The notes beneath the pieces were generated by a model, which ran no database searches, was not told where the DNA came from, and was given only the letters and a program-made list of their open reading frames with translations. Source: Desmodesmus armatus (Eukaryota; Chlorophyta; Chlorophyceae; Sphaeropleales; Scenedesmaceae). From it: a DNA stretch of 64,000 nt. The position numbers and the translations under genes were made by a program. Below, piece after piece: positions 49,166 through 61,043 of the stretch (positions within the stretch are counted from its first letter, which is position 1; each line of letters starts with the position of its first letter). The stretch lies in the NCBI GenBank assembly GCA_007449985.2, contig VIIQ02000759.1, positions 62,001 through 126,000 on the forward strand, given 5' to 3'.

Positions 49166-49446
49166 CCTTCGCCGGTCAATGTTTCTCAACAGCTCCGAAA
49201 CAACGCGTTTCTTGCACATTCAACCACACCCTGAATGAACTTGCTGGCTGGCATTGCACACATCAATTGCAACTATTTCTTCTTGAGGGCGTTACACAGG
49301 CAGCTGTTGCATGCATAGCAAACGCACCTGGTACATGCCACACTGGCATCAACGAAGCCCCCAATCAGCCAGTCAACCCGCCATTCAACAAATCACTCAA
49401 CATGTCATACTACTGGCCCCCGCAACAGTCCCATGGACTAACAGTT

Positions 49447-49451
49447 TTACA
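49447..49451 (-). terminator. Putative TGTAA poly(A) signal of the TPR/RGG gene
   Basis: TGTAA on the minus strand lies about 150 bases past the stop at 49599. A second one is at about 49292. Confidence 0.45.
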
Positions 49452-49598
49452 GACGAGCAAAGGAACAGACCAGTCATGTCCACACCAAGCGCAACACTGT
49501 CCCCGAATCGCAGCATCATACTGCACTGATCAACTTTGCTACAGCTGGAGCTTTTGACATCCACCCCTCTGTGTGCTCTCTGGCTACTCGAAAGCTGG

Positions 49599-52500
49599 CT
49601 ACCCGAAAGCAGATGTGCCCTGCAGCCTGATGTCCGGATCGTAGCTGAATGTGATGTGCATGGTGCTGTTGGTGCGGCTGAGGATGGAGTAGGTGGGCTG
49701 CTCCACAACGTGCACCTGGCACTCAGGGGACTTCATGCCACTCAGCGACTGGGCAAAAAATGCCTTGACATAATGCTGCAACGGCAACATGGCAGTGCAA
49801 CACCGTTTATGTCAGCTGGGGGAGCAAATGCCTGTGTTGACAATCAACATACACCAATTTGTTTCTACTGATGGATACTGCAGGTAAGCCTGACGATGTT
49901 GCTGCCCCAGCCTGCGGACGGCAACAGCCATGTAGGTTGAGTTCTGGTCGGGTACCTGATATGTCCCTGGACCTCTGCAGCTCACCTCGTGGAATGTGAC
50001 GTACAAGCCATAGTCTGCAACATTCCTGGGGTTGTCCACAGGAGGGCTGAGCAGCAGCTTCTGCAGCCCCAGCAGGGCGTACATCATCTTGGCTGCCTGC
50101 TCACCCATCTCCTTGAGGTCTGCCATACACTGCATTGAAAAACCAGCAGCCGCATAGTATACATCAGTAGTGAAATTAAACCGTTTAATTTCACTGCTGC
50201 GGCAGCAACGCCTCAGGTAGAACCAGCTGATGGTAATGCATGCAGGCTTCATAAGTCAACAGAGATCCCTGGACAATGCACCCATGTTGGCAACATGCTG
50301 TTGCCTGACCGCTGGCCCGCTGTGAGATCGCTGCCTCTAGTGAAACCCCATTCTAGGCCAGGGTTGACCAGACACCGGGTGCGCAGCTGATCATGATGAG
50401 CCTGCTTGCCGTGCTTGTGCCCAGCTGCACGCAGCAGCTTTATCTTTGCCATGGCACAGATATCAGCTGCCAAGCCACCGCCACTACTGCTACTGCTAGT
50501 GCTGCACTGTCCTTGAGAAGTTGAAATTGCAGCCGACTGTCTCAGCATCTGGCAAGACCCTCAATCATGCATGCCATGCAGCAGCTGCCCTCTCCGAGAG
50601 AGAGTCTGCGCAAGGCCAACATGATGAGATTACATGGCGTAGGACACCATGTAGGTGACCAACCAGGCAGCTTGTCCCTTCAACCCATCCTTCCTTACCT
50701 CCGAGAGCATCCCCTCTGGTGTGCACAGCATGAAGTCAATGTGGCAGGCACCCTTCACACTTGTGACCCAGTTCATACTGCAGGGGGGTTGATGACAGTG
50801 GATTACAGGGAGCAGGGAGAGGCGAGGTAGGGAGGGGTTGAAGGTAGAGTTACAGGATGAAGGTGCCCTGCCCGCTGACATTGACAGACATGTGTTTGAA
50901 TATGTGGTTTGCAAGCGCTACTAGTAGTGCTAGCTTGCTTCCGTGCCAAGACACTTTTTGCTGCTCCAGGGGTTGATCACAACATGTGTGTGCCGCCATG
51001 CATGCTGTGGGCTACAGTAGCACCTGTTGTTATGATGTACGCCCATCGCAGGCCGACAGCTACCTCCTGGAACGCGAGAGTACTGCAAGCCAGTACCAAA
51101 GCACCTGACAAATGCAAGCTGCTGAGCATAGTGCCACCAAGTTGGTGTTGCACATACAATGCACTGTATATGCACTTGGGCGTAGTACCTGTGCATGAAG
51201 TGCACGGTATCGCTGGGTGCGCTCACTGCCTGAGCCAGCTTGTGGAAGTCTGCAGGGTGCATGTAGTCGGGCACATTGGACCAGCTGATGGTGTAGGGCT
51301 CAAGGGAACGGATGGAGCTGATGGCACCAGTGTTGCCAAGCTGCACAGCCCCCAGGCGCACCTGCAGCGCAATAGCACACACGACACAACAGACCTTGAG
51401 GCTACCAGAGACGAGCACCTTGTGTGCGGCGATGCAGTCGTGTTGGTAGTGTGCAGAATTTGCTTAGTCACATGATGACAATCATATCATGTCAAGGGCA
51501 CTGCATCCTGCATTGATGTTTGTTGCGCATGCGGGCGAGTTGTGGCTCGTATTGGGTGGCGTTCAAGGCTTTAATGGTTGCAGGTGGGTTGATGATGCCC
51601 CCATGAGCCCCTGGCTCCCTTGTGGGTTGAACGGCTTTGCTGTGCCAAATTTGGTATGCCAGTTTTACGTACTTATCTGTGACTGTAACTGACTGGATCA
51701 CAAGCTGCGGCAATGTCTCCACCCAGCGCACCTCTGCCTTGACCAGGCCGACACGCAGCATGCCAGCAAGCAGGCGCGCCCTGCTGCGCAGCATCTGCAC
51801 GCCCACCGCCACGATATCAGAGGCCGTTTGCACCTGCCAAGCCTTCATGAGAGTGTGAGATGGTAAGCACTGCAAGCCAGCAGCAAGCATGACACCAGCC
51901 GTCAAATACTTGCCTTCATTTTCATCAGGCTGCAATGCAAGCAAGTGCTTTGCCTGGTTGCACAGTTGCAGGAGCTTGCAGCCAGCGCTGACAGCAAATG
52001 CCAGCAACAGCACAATCGCAAAAGGATAGCATAAAACATCGAAACATTGTATGCGAACAGAATGTGATAATACCAGCTTCGCACCTGCAAGAAGCACTCA
52101 TCAAAGGCGCGCTCTCCAAACTTGCGGGGCACCGAAAACATGACGACGCTCCCCGTGTCGCCCGGCCCCAGTGCGCGCACTTCCCCTGTCAGCGCCAGCT
52201 CAGTCAGCGCCAGACGGTCAGCCTTCTGCACAAAGTTGCTGATGTAGGCAAACGAGCTCTCTGCGTTGTCGAGCCAAGCACTGCGTGCTGCAGCTAGCGT
52301 CACCTGCTTCACCTGCCAGTCGCGCAGCAGGCCGAGCACGTCTGGAGCAACAAGAGCATCGGCGGAGGGGTGAGCTACCTGGCGCTGCTGCGGGGTTAGG
52401 CTGCTAAGGGTGCTGGCTGTTGTCAGGAGCTCTATTACGGCCTGCCTGAAGGCCTCCAGGGTTTTGTTGCTCCAGGTGGAAGAGTACCAGACCTGCAAGC

Positions 52501-55500
52501 ACGCAGCACCAGAGGGATTGCCCAAACATTGAAGGGCCTGTGACGGCTGCTGATACCAAGACTGGCAAGTTATAATCAGGGACACACGCAACGTCATCAC
52601 AATACTGTATGTACATGCTGGATGCAACTCATGTGCCCATCATTGCGCAGATGCATTCAGGCCAGCTGTGCTGATGCATTTGCCACAGCAGTACAATCCC
52701 GCCAACGGCCCAACATCTTCTTTGATGCATTTGCCACTGCGCTGAACAGTACACAACATCCGAATTCTGTTCGAGCAGACCGACTGGAACTGAAACAACG
52801 ACTGGAATCAAAACCAGCCTCCCAAAAGCCGTGGGTTGAATGTATGCCAGGCAGCCCCACCTGCAGCACCTCGTCCAAAGCAGCGCCCTGCTCCACCATC
52901 TGCAGCAGCACCAGCGTCTTAGCCACACAGTAGGCAGACTGCTCATACCCCACCCAACGCAGAGGCTTCAGCCCAGCAGAGGCGATCAGATCCTGAACCT
53001 CCTGCAACCCCCTGCTGCCGCCAGCACCACTGCTGCTGCTAGGGCCACCGCTGCTGCTGCTGTTGCCGCTGTCAGCGGCACCCGGTGCCGCTGCAAGGTT
53101 GACCCCGTACAGCAGTGTGGTGGCGCAGTGTGCCCACAGCGGGTCACGTGCTGCCATAACCTCACAGGCTGCGGCCAGGCCTCCCAAGTCCACAAAGCCG
53201 ATGGCAACGTGGGTGGTGCCTGGTTCCAGGATCTCAGTGCGGGAGGGAGCGTTCACAAAGCTCTGCCAGCCACCGCCATAGGCGTAGTTCTCTTTGCGGA
53301 AGCTGCGGATGCACCCACAGGCAAGCACAATGCAAACAAGCCACAGCAGTGGACAGAATACATGTGGGTCAGTTTGTGTCATCCGCGGCAAATGTCCGTT
53401 GCTGACATCACAGCGTCCTTTGTTGCCATCAGTGATCAGCACAGGCAAGTGGCGAAATTGCAAGCCGTCTATATGAATTGCCAAGTCTGCGGTCACCATT
53501 GCACAGCATTTGTACACCAACCTGTTCGTGCATAGTGCCTAGCCGGCTAGCCTGGGTTGTCGCTGCCGGTATCTGAGTGACATGTTGCCAACACTGTGCC
53601 AGCTACGTAGCTCTACTCGTGTATGTAGCTCTGTTCCATACACACTGGACCACTGGTTCTGCACGGCCAGCATTGCAGACACCCCTGCTCAACCCTGCGG
53701 CAACACACATGCCCGGCACACACCTGACATCTCCCAGCCCAGCTGTCAGCAGCCACTCAATCCTCTCTTTCTCCAGGCAGTAGAGCCTCTTGATCATGAT
53801 CTCTGGTGTGACAGCCTCACTCTTCACCATCGCCAGCATGTACATGGGCAGGGCACGGGCAAGTTCGCAAGCCTCCCACAACACCCGGGATGCACGCTGC
53901 ACATCAATCTGAGGGGGCCACCTGGGGACGTGGGCCGACAGCAGCAAAAGAGCACACAGAGCATGTGTAAGTGCCGTGCCAGTTGGGGAGGTTGAATTGA
54001 CCAGGTCAGCAAGGCAGCTTTAGCATATGGCAGCAGGATGGCATGCGGTGAAATTAGACAACACACGAATATGTGAAATTTAAACTGAGCAATGGAGCAA
54101 TCTTCAAGATGCGCCATGTTGGTCCCAGCTAGCGCGCAGGCTACAGGTATTGCGCACAAAATGAAGTCAGTAACAGAGTTGCTGCAATTTTCTTGCATGT
54201 TCAAGGCACTGCCTGTGCAGGCTGCACTGCAGTGCAACTCAGTTCCAGGCACGCAATGTTTGCTGCAACTGCCCACAATCCCTTTGCACCCTCACCTGCC
54301 GCCCTTGGCAAACTCCTCCAGCAGGTTTGGCACCCTCTCATCCACCCTGATCATCTCAAACAGGGCATCACTCATGCCCCTGCCCCTGCCCCGGCCCCGG
54401 CCGCTGCCCCTGCTGCTGCTGCCGCCCCGGCCTCCTCTCCCTCCCCTGCCTGCTGCCCTGCCACCCCTGTCAGGGCCCATCCTAGCTGCAAGCTCTGCTA
54501 GCTGGTTGACCATGGACACCTGCTCGACACTTGCTGTACCCCGCCTCTCAAACTCCTTCAACTCCCGCTCTGTCATGGGGGTTGCGGATGGTCGCCCACC
54601 ACCACCACTGCTGCTGCTGCTGCTGCTGGCCTTTTTCTTCCCCTGCTTCTTTCCATTGCCAGTCTGAGGCTTGCTGCTGGTGGCAGCAGTGGCGCTGCTG
54701 CCGCTGCTGCTGCTTGCACCACTACTGCTGCCAGCGGTGTGTTGTGACGGCTGCAGCTGTGCTGCCGCGTGCATTTTCTGGCCCAATTGGTCTACTGCAG
54801 CAGCTGCGTGTATGCGCCGCAGCAGCTCTTGAAGATCCCTGGCACCGGGCAGCAGCTGCAGCCCCAACTCACACCACCCCTGGGCCCCAGGGAACGCATC
54901 CAGCTGCAGTAAGGCCACTGCTGCAGTATGGAAGCCCTCAGCACACTGCTTTGGAGTGAGCAGGGCAGCAGTGAGGCCGTCCATGAAGGCGTGCTGCTGG
55001 GAGTGCCTGCTAGGCTGCTGCAGCCATGCCTTAGCTCTGCTGCTCAGCAATCTAGAGATGGGGCCTAGGCAGGACTGAAGGCACGCTAGGGCAGCCTGGT
55101 AATGCTGCAGAGCTGTTGCGAAAGCCCCCTGCTTGAAGGCTGTGTTGCCGAGCTCCTTTTCCAAACCCGCTGCTGAGACGGCTGCAGCGCAGTCAGTCTG
55201 GCCACCACCGCTGCCGGCACCGGCGATGCTGCTGCTGCTGCCGGCGTTGTTGCTGCTGCTGCGGAAGCAGCTTGCCAGCGCATCGTCAAGCTTGTTGCTG
55301 TCATCAGAAACAGACAGCAGCTCACACACGACTTGCCACTCCCCGGCCTCTGCCACCCATCTCCTGCTGCTGCCGGCCTGGCTCCCTTTGCCCTTAGCAG
55401 CTGCAACATTGGTCAGGGCAGCCATGATCTGCGCCCTTGCTGCTGCTGTGGTGTTGCCTGTTAGACTCACACTGCCCTCCATCATGGCCGTGGCTGCGGC

Positions 55501-57725
55501 TGCCAGACGGCCTGCAAGCGCTGGGTCATTATCTGCTGTGACACCACCGCTGCTGCTGCTGCTCTTGCTGATTACACTAGTGAGGCCGCCACAGAGCTGA
55601 TCCAGGGCGACAGCAACCCGGTAGTAGGCCTTGCTGCTCTTGTGGCTGCTCAACGCTGCAGCAGCAGTGGCGTACAGCAGCGCAGGGGGCCGTCGCAGCT
55701 GCAGGTGTGCAGCCGACAGGTTGAGCAGCACAGACAGCAGCATCTGGCACAGCTCTGCTTGCGGACTGGGCTGTGGTTGCTGGTGGTGCTGCTGCTGCTG
55801 CTGCTGCTGGAAGGCTAGCAGGGCCTTGTCGTAGCAAGCCACTGCTTCCTTGTACTGGTGTGCGGTCAGGTGCTTGTCACCCTGCTGTTGGAGGGCTTCA
55901 GGGGACTCGTGAAGGTCATCCAGGAACACCACCTGCACCACAACACAAGGCAGGATGGGTTGGGATGGGTAACTCTGATCACAGCAGAGTAGTAGCCTGT
56001 AGTGGCTAGTAGCCTGTAGCGGCTTTGCATGAGGGAGACCGTCCAACAGCCAGGTGCCCACTGGCAGGGCAAGGCCTGCTTTATTAGCAGCACTGTTCTA
56101 CAGCCAGTGGTGCACGTCCTATTCAGACTTGTGCCAGGCTGCCAGTACAGTGTACTTCTGTCATGTTGGCATGCAGAGCTCTGAGGCTCGGAAAGATTCC
56201 AAACCGAGCTAAGTCAGCTAGGATGGCACATGAAATATATGTCTCTTCACTCCAGAAAACCTGAGTGCTGTCAATGGATTGCAGTGGCTCGCAAACAGAA
56301 GCAGCTGCTGGAGTGAGATACCTTGAAAATTGCTGCTGCTGCTGCCAATTTGCTGGCAGCTGATGACTTAACACCATGTACAGTGCCTTGAGATGCCCTG
56401 ATGTTAACTCAAGGATTTGCAATTGTCCAACCTCCTGACAAACAGGCCCATGCTCTCTCATAAGTGTCAGCCCACCTCTGCCAGAGGGCCTCACCTCTGA
56501 GGGGTTGTCAACACGGACTATGCGTGTGCCGTCAGTAGCCACCTTATAGAAGGGTTCAATGATTGCCAGGGCCTGGCCCTTGGGAAACAGCTGCTGCGCA
56601 AAGGTGAAGGCTCTTCTCGGGTTGTTGCCAGCCTGCTGCAGCCCAGGGGTGTTGTAGAAACTGACCTGCGCGATTGAGGCGTCCGACAATGCAAACAAGG
56701 CATGTTGATGTCAGCAGCCACACCAACACCAGCCACACCATCAACCAGTCGCTATGCTGGCAGCATTGGCATGTTTGAGACTAGTGGCTTTCAGCTGGCT
56801 GCTGCATGGAAGGGCGGAGGGCAGCAAGGCAGTTTGCATGGTAGCACTGGAAGCATGTCCTGTGATGACAGCAGTCTGGGACTCTGACAGTCCAAGTGCC
56901 ACTGGCGTGATCACCAGCAGGAACTGCTGCCAGTCCACAGTGTGCACCCTACCTTGACACCATCACCATGCTCATCCTGTAGGATGCTGTGTATGCCTGT
57001 CATGAATAGCGCATCAGTCACTAGCTTCCCTCTCAGCAAGCGGCCCCTGCGCAAGTGCAAGACACCCACATACAGGACGAAGCATACAAGCTCATTAAGC
57101 GCGTGACCTGGCAGTGGTTCTGGGGTTTTCAGACGACAACGTTGTTAACAGGCGCCTGTTAACAGGCGTGGACAGTCACAAGGAGCAGCATATGATGTTA
57201 TGCGCAACAGTGTTGCGCGATAAAACCAACGACGTCAGAGAAGCAGGCGCCCAGTGCCTGCCCAGGCGCTATGTATGGTGGCTACTGGTGGCCCAGTACC
57301 AGGCCGGCCTGGACAGTCCCTGTCATGCCGGACACAATAGGCATGGAGCTGCATGCCGTGCCCGAGATCACAGCGCACCTGTGCGTGGTGTGCAGCTGCA
57401 TGTCTTGGCAGCTGATAGGGCTGAGGGCTGAGAAGGGAGGCGGCCTGGGGAAGTCGCCTGCGGGCTTCACATCCCGGCTCTGGCTGGCGCGCATAAAGAA
57501 TAGGTTGTCCTGCTGTTGCAGCTGCTGCAGCTGTTGCATCTCGCGTCTCAGGGCTTTGTTGTGCGCATCAATGATTTCGCTGCTGCTGCGTTCAGTGCCA
57601 AAGTTGTCGAAGTCAATGCCTGAGCGCTGGGCATGGGCAAGCACCTCGTCAGCAGCTTCAGGGGGGAGTCCCAATTCAGATGCCGCAGCAGCTGCAGCAA
57701 GGCGTGCTGTCATGGCAGCGAACAT
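49599..57725 (-). CDS. Large TPR and RGG-rich protein, about 1422 aa, thirteen exons
   Basis: Exons (minus strand): 57725-57379, 57046-56953, 56665-56495, 55932-54296, 53921-53724, 53302-52861, 52492-52085, 51833-51702, 51361-51189, 50777-50699, 50548-50282, 50129-49986, 49775-49599. An N-terminal module contains SFYNTPGLQQAG and GQALAIIEPFYKVATDGTRI. Then come TPR-like repeats (ALQQQGDKHLTAHQYKEAVA at about 216 and KELGNTAFKQGAFATALQHY further on), a Ser/Lys-rich stretch, and an RGG box near residue 700. The C-terminal half has a conserved globular part: THVAIGFVDLGGLAAACEVM, WVGYEQSAYCVAKTLVL, VWYSSTWSNKTLEAFR. TPRs suggest protein binding and the RGG box RNA or partner binding. I do not know the family's function. 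Ends of the 51833-51702 and 50129-49986 exons are the least certain: the latter frame stays open with coding-like sequence to about 49867. Confidence 0.75.
57143..57164. repeat. Perfect 22-bp palindrome with a flanking partial copy
   Basis: TGTTAACAGGC/GCCTGTTAACA is an exact palindrome, and AACAGGCG occurs again at its right edge. It lies in the first intron of the TPR/RGG gene. Confidence 0.9.
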
Positions 57726-59202
57726 GATTTTCAATTAAACTTTTCACCCCTGAAGGGGTAGGAGACACCGTATGACGATAACAACAGGAGGTCTGGACCG
57801 GGTCGCACTCAGATCAGGAGTTTCTGCTTCCAGCCTGCGGTGGACGGCTGGAAGGCTTGCACGCGGGTACAACAACTACTAGAAAACACCAAAGCATTCA
57901 GGAAGTAGCCTTGTGCGGTCCAAATGTGTGTCAGGTGTCTCACGCTCTGAGCACGGATAGGGCACGGATAGGGCGGGCCCTCGCGGTTACGGCGGTTTAG
58001 GACAACAACGCAGGACAGCCTGGATCACGTGATCGATGCGTATGAGTATGAGAAGAATGTTTGGAGCTCTATGCGCACCACAGCAAGCAAGCCATGAATT
58101 GCTGCCATTGACAAGCCAGTGCATTTCAAACCCATCATGGCCACGCACTGCATATGAGGCTGTTCACAGCTGCTTCACGTCAGAGGCATCAAACAGCATC
58201 AAGACAGTCTCAACCAGTACGTGCGGGTCAATTAAGCACCACAAACTGCAGTTTGTGGCGGTGCAGGCCTGTTCAGGCGGGGCAGCAGACGGCATTATCG
58301 GCAGGACGGTCTATCTCAGCATAAGATCTGCCTGAGCACTGTCTTGCCAAGAGTGGTGCGCTTGGTGGCACCAAGCGCACCACAACTCCCTCTCTTCCGT
58401 GCTGGCTTGCTATTGCAACAGGGCCATCTGCCAACTGTTGATTGGCAGTATGTCACAGCATGGTGCACTGCTTGTGGGGGTGAGGGCATCATCAAAGTTG
58501 TGGTAATTGTGTGTGTGCGTGCGGTGTTCACCGTCCCACATCCTTGAATGGTCTCTAGAGGATCTGGTCCTTGAAACGCCAGGTGCTGTTTGTGCCCACC
58601 TACGCAGTCCTCAAGTTGCCGCATGTGGTGGGTGCTAAGGAGACAAAAGCGCTCACCGCTGCTCATTACCAGTGATCCCAAACCAACAGCGCTGTGCTTG
58701 TCATGTTCAGCTACCACCCTAACACAAGCTTGCAAAGCAGGTCAGCTCTGGAGTTGCCCAAACTCACGCGAGTGGGCAGGTTTCAACAGCAGTAATGCTC
58801 AATATTAAGTTGAAAAGCCAATGGCACATTGAGGGCAGTGTTGCTCTTGGTGTGCAAATGTGTGATAGTTGGCCATCGGTCGGTTCCTTCGCTGGTCTGT
58901 GAGTGAGTCAGTTTTTGACAAGGCTGACTTGGTTGTTGGTTAGTTGTGGAGCTAGTTGTTTGACTGCTGGGGTGGCTGTCTGGCTTGGGAATTTGGGGAC
59001 TTGCCGTGTGCCAGGCAAAGCCGCTATGCTTGCAATAGGTGCCTGAGGTGCAAGAGGTGCCTGAGGTGCAAGAGTACGTGCTTAGAAATTCACCTGTGGT
59101 ACGGGCTTGAAAATTCACCAAACAAGACGACGGTGCACAAGACGTGAAAATTCGGCATGATCATACAGAGGTGTGTTTAAGTTGCATGACACTTGGTTCC
59201 GG
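57726..59202. promoter_or_regulatory. Region between the TPR/RGG gene and the right arm
   Basis: The two flanking genes are divergent. No exon is supported here. It contains a tandem GGCACGGATAG pair near 57955-57975, a 31-bp hairpin at 58353-58383 and a short tandem GTGCCTGAGGTGCAAGA pair near 59039-59070. Promoters of both genes should lie within it and the start of the right arm. Confidence 0.45.
58353..58383. repeat. Hairpin: 15-bp perfect arms, one-base loop
   Basis: GTGGTGCGCTTGGTG, then G, then CACCAAGCGCACCAC. The arms are exact reverse complements, and no gene overlaps. Confidence 0.92.
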
Positions 59203-59229
59203 AGCTGTCGAAGGGTTTGACTGGCGAAC

Positions 59230-59245
59230 GCCACGTGTACGTGGG
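59230..59245. promoter_or_regulatory. Conserved CACGTG/TACGTG element, right copy
   Basis: GCCACGTGTACGTGGG lies about 137-152 bases upstream of the acyltransferase start, matching the left-arm copy while neighbouring bases differ. It combines a G-box core with a second ACGTG. Confidence 0.6.
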
Positions 59246-59381
59246 ACGCAGCAAACGTGAGCACAGCAGCTATCCTGCCAATTAATCCTTCACTTCACGT
59301 TTTCAACACGCGGATTGATTGCTTCACCGTGCCGAAAGGTGTCGCGTCCTTATACGACTGTCGACGTTGCAAAGTCTCGTC

Positions 59382-61043
59382 ATGGAGTCCTCATCATACC
59401 ACGCATTCTCTGCCGTTTGTTCTTCAGCGTTCCTGGGTGGCTGCCTGTACCTGATGGGGAGCTTCCTGCAGCTGCATCAAAGACAGCAGCGACCCATAAG
59501 GTCAGAACAGGAGCGCGTCAGGCTTCATGCTTGTGACTGCTGTTTTAGCACCGCATGGCCTTGTCTCACCATCCATTGTCTCGTGCCTTACAGGTACACA
59601 GTGGGTCTGCTCATTGCCAGCGCTGCCCTGGCCATCACTCCTCTGATTTACGCCTCGAAGACCAACCCTCACAGCCTTATCCAAGCGTACACCTCTGTCG
59701 GCGTTGCATGGACGCTGCTGTACTGGACATTCATAGTGCCTCTTACCGAAAAGCCCAGCGTGGTCGAGGTACTCAGCTCCTATCTGCAGCACTCAGCATA
59801 TGGTGTCTGGAAGGGCAATGCAAAGTACCAGCGCTCCCTGCAGCGCCAAGCTGCTGCTTCCTTGCAACATGCTTCCGCACCAGCAGGAGCAGAAGCATCA
59901 CCGGAAATCGAGCCGTCCGAGAGACACGCCCACCCCCAGGGAGGGGCTCAAAGCAGCTACGTCCCGCCATCAGGCAGCCCTGGCGCTGAAGGGCCGTGGT
60001 TCTGGGTGGTGTTCAGGGCTGCAGGCACCCTGTTGAACATGTGCCTGTTGTATGACGTCATCTTTTGGGCCCTGTGTGCCATCAACCCTCAGTGGTGTGA
60101 TGCCGCTACTTGCAGCATGCCTGCGTTTGGCAGCATCCACGCAGCTGCTGCCGCAGCAGCTGGGAAGGGTGCTGTCCATATTGCAATGGCTAAAGCGGCC
60201 GCATACCTGCGTCTATGCTTGCGCGGGACCTCCTTTTCTGCGCTCCTCATGATGGGCATAGATATTGGCTACCTTTGGATCCGTCTGTCGGTGCATCTTG
60301 TTGCCACTGCCTTTCCACAAGCCAGGTCATTCGCTAGGCAGCTGCCTAACCATGCGCTGCATCGCCCTTGGGCTGCCCCATGCCTCAGGGACTACTGGGG
60401 GGTCCGGTGGCAGCAGTTCTCCCGGTTTCACTTTGAGCACCTGGGCTACCCTACAGTAGACAAGCTGCTGACATTGCTCCCAGCAGCAGCACCTCCTGTG
60501 GTGTGTGCCATGCTGCATATGGTTGCGGCCTTTTGGATGACCGCCCTCACTCACACGTACATGAACAGCACTGCTTTCGGCAGCTACACCAGCAGCTACT
60601 TTGCCTTCTTCGGTGTGCACTGTCTAGCGCTCTTGGTGGAGAGCTGGTCATCGTTTGTGATAGTGCCTGTCCTGCAGAGGGCCTTGGATGCCAGGCATGG
60701 CCACAGCCATAGGCCCTCTGGAGGTGATGCTGATTCTGCTGGTGTCGAGCATGTGCCACATGGCTCAACAGCAGACAGGAGATTAGTCATCAGGCATGGC
60801 GGTTACGATCCCCTGTGGGTGAAGGTGTTTGGGCATGTGTGGGTGTGGGGTGTGCTGGTGTTGGCGTCGCCAATGTTCTTTGAGCCAATGAGGGCAGGAG
60901 GGTTCTACAGCCGTGCTGCGTACCACCCATTTGGTAGGCCGCTGGCTCCCAGGCTGCTGTCTTGGCTTGCTGCGCAGGAGTATGGGCCGCTGTCGTTTGC
61001 TTCTGACTGGCTGGAGGCAGCAATGCCAGCACAAGAGATGTGA
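59382..61043 (+). CDS. Wax-synthase-like membrane-bound O-acyltransferase, 553 aa (522 if spliced)
   Basis: The frame is open from MESSSYHAFSAVCSS to the stop at 61043. About eight hydrophobic segments are visible, including FLGGCLYLMGSFLQL, YTVGLLIASAALAITPLIYA, AWTLLYWTFIVPL, LLNMCLLYDVIFWALC and FGHVWVWGVLVLASPMFF. LRDYWGVRWQQFSRF matches the RDFWGRRW-type signature of the wax-synthase branch of the MBOAT superfamily. FWMTALTHTYMN carries a membrane-embedded His, the likely catalytic residue. The family transfers fatty acyl groups from acyl-CoA to long-chain alcohols or related acceptors at the ER; the substrate here is unknown. A hydrophilic insert (PEIEPSERHAHPQ) sits between membrane halves. 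A stretch at 59501-59593 has GT...AG ends and is a 31-codon stop-free insert, so it may be an intron. Confidence 0.85.
   Translation: MESSSYHAFSAVCSSAFLGGCLYLMGSFLQLHQRQQRPIRSEQERVRLHACDCCFSTAWPCLTIHCLVPYRYTVGLLIASAALAITPLIYASKTNPHSLIQAYTSVGVAWTLLYWTFIVPLTEKPSVVEVLSSYLQHSAYGVWKGNAKYQRSLQRQAAASLQHASAPAGAEASPEIEPSERHAHPQGGAQSSYVPPSGSPGAEGPWFWVVFRAAGTLLNMCLLYDVIFWALCAINPQWCDAATCSMPAFGSIHAAAAAAAGKGAVHIAMAKAAAYLRLCLRGTSFSALLMMGIDIGYLWIRLSVHLVATAFPQARSFARQLPNHALHRPWAAPCLRDYWGVRWQQFSRFHFEHLGYPTVDKLLTLLPAAAPPVVCAMLHMVAAFWMTALTHTYMNSTAFGSYTSSYFAFFGVHCLALLVESWSSFVIVPVLQRALDARHGHSHRPSGGDADSAGVEHVPHGSTADRRLVIRHGGYDPLWVKVFGHVWVWGVLVLASPMFFEPMRAGGFYSRAAYHPFGRPLAPRLLSWLAAQEYGPLSFASDWLEAAMPAQEM

Larger units (their letters stand above)
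46679..49206. repeat. Left arm of a large inverted duplication
   Basis: Read on the minus strand, this arm matches 59203-61607 on the plus strand. The match covers the acyltransferase gene copy, about 170 bases of upstream sequence and about 560 bases of 3' flank. The outer edge is at CACACCCTTGCAG, the inner edge near GGAGCTGT. The arms differ by many substitutions and small indels, so the duplication is not recent. About 10 kb separates them. Confidence 0.85.

Noticed and set aside
58018..58100. Short exon-like frame (DAYEYEKNVWSSMR)
   Set aside because: It stops after about 25 codons, has no credible donor or partner exon and matches no family I know.
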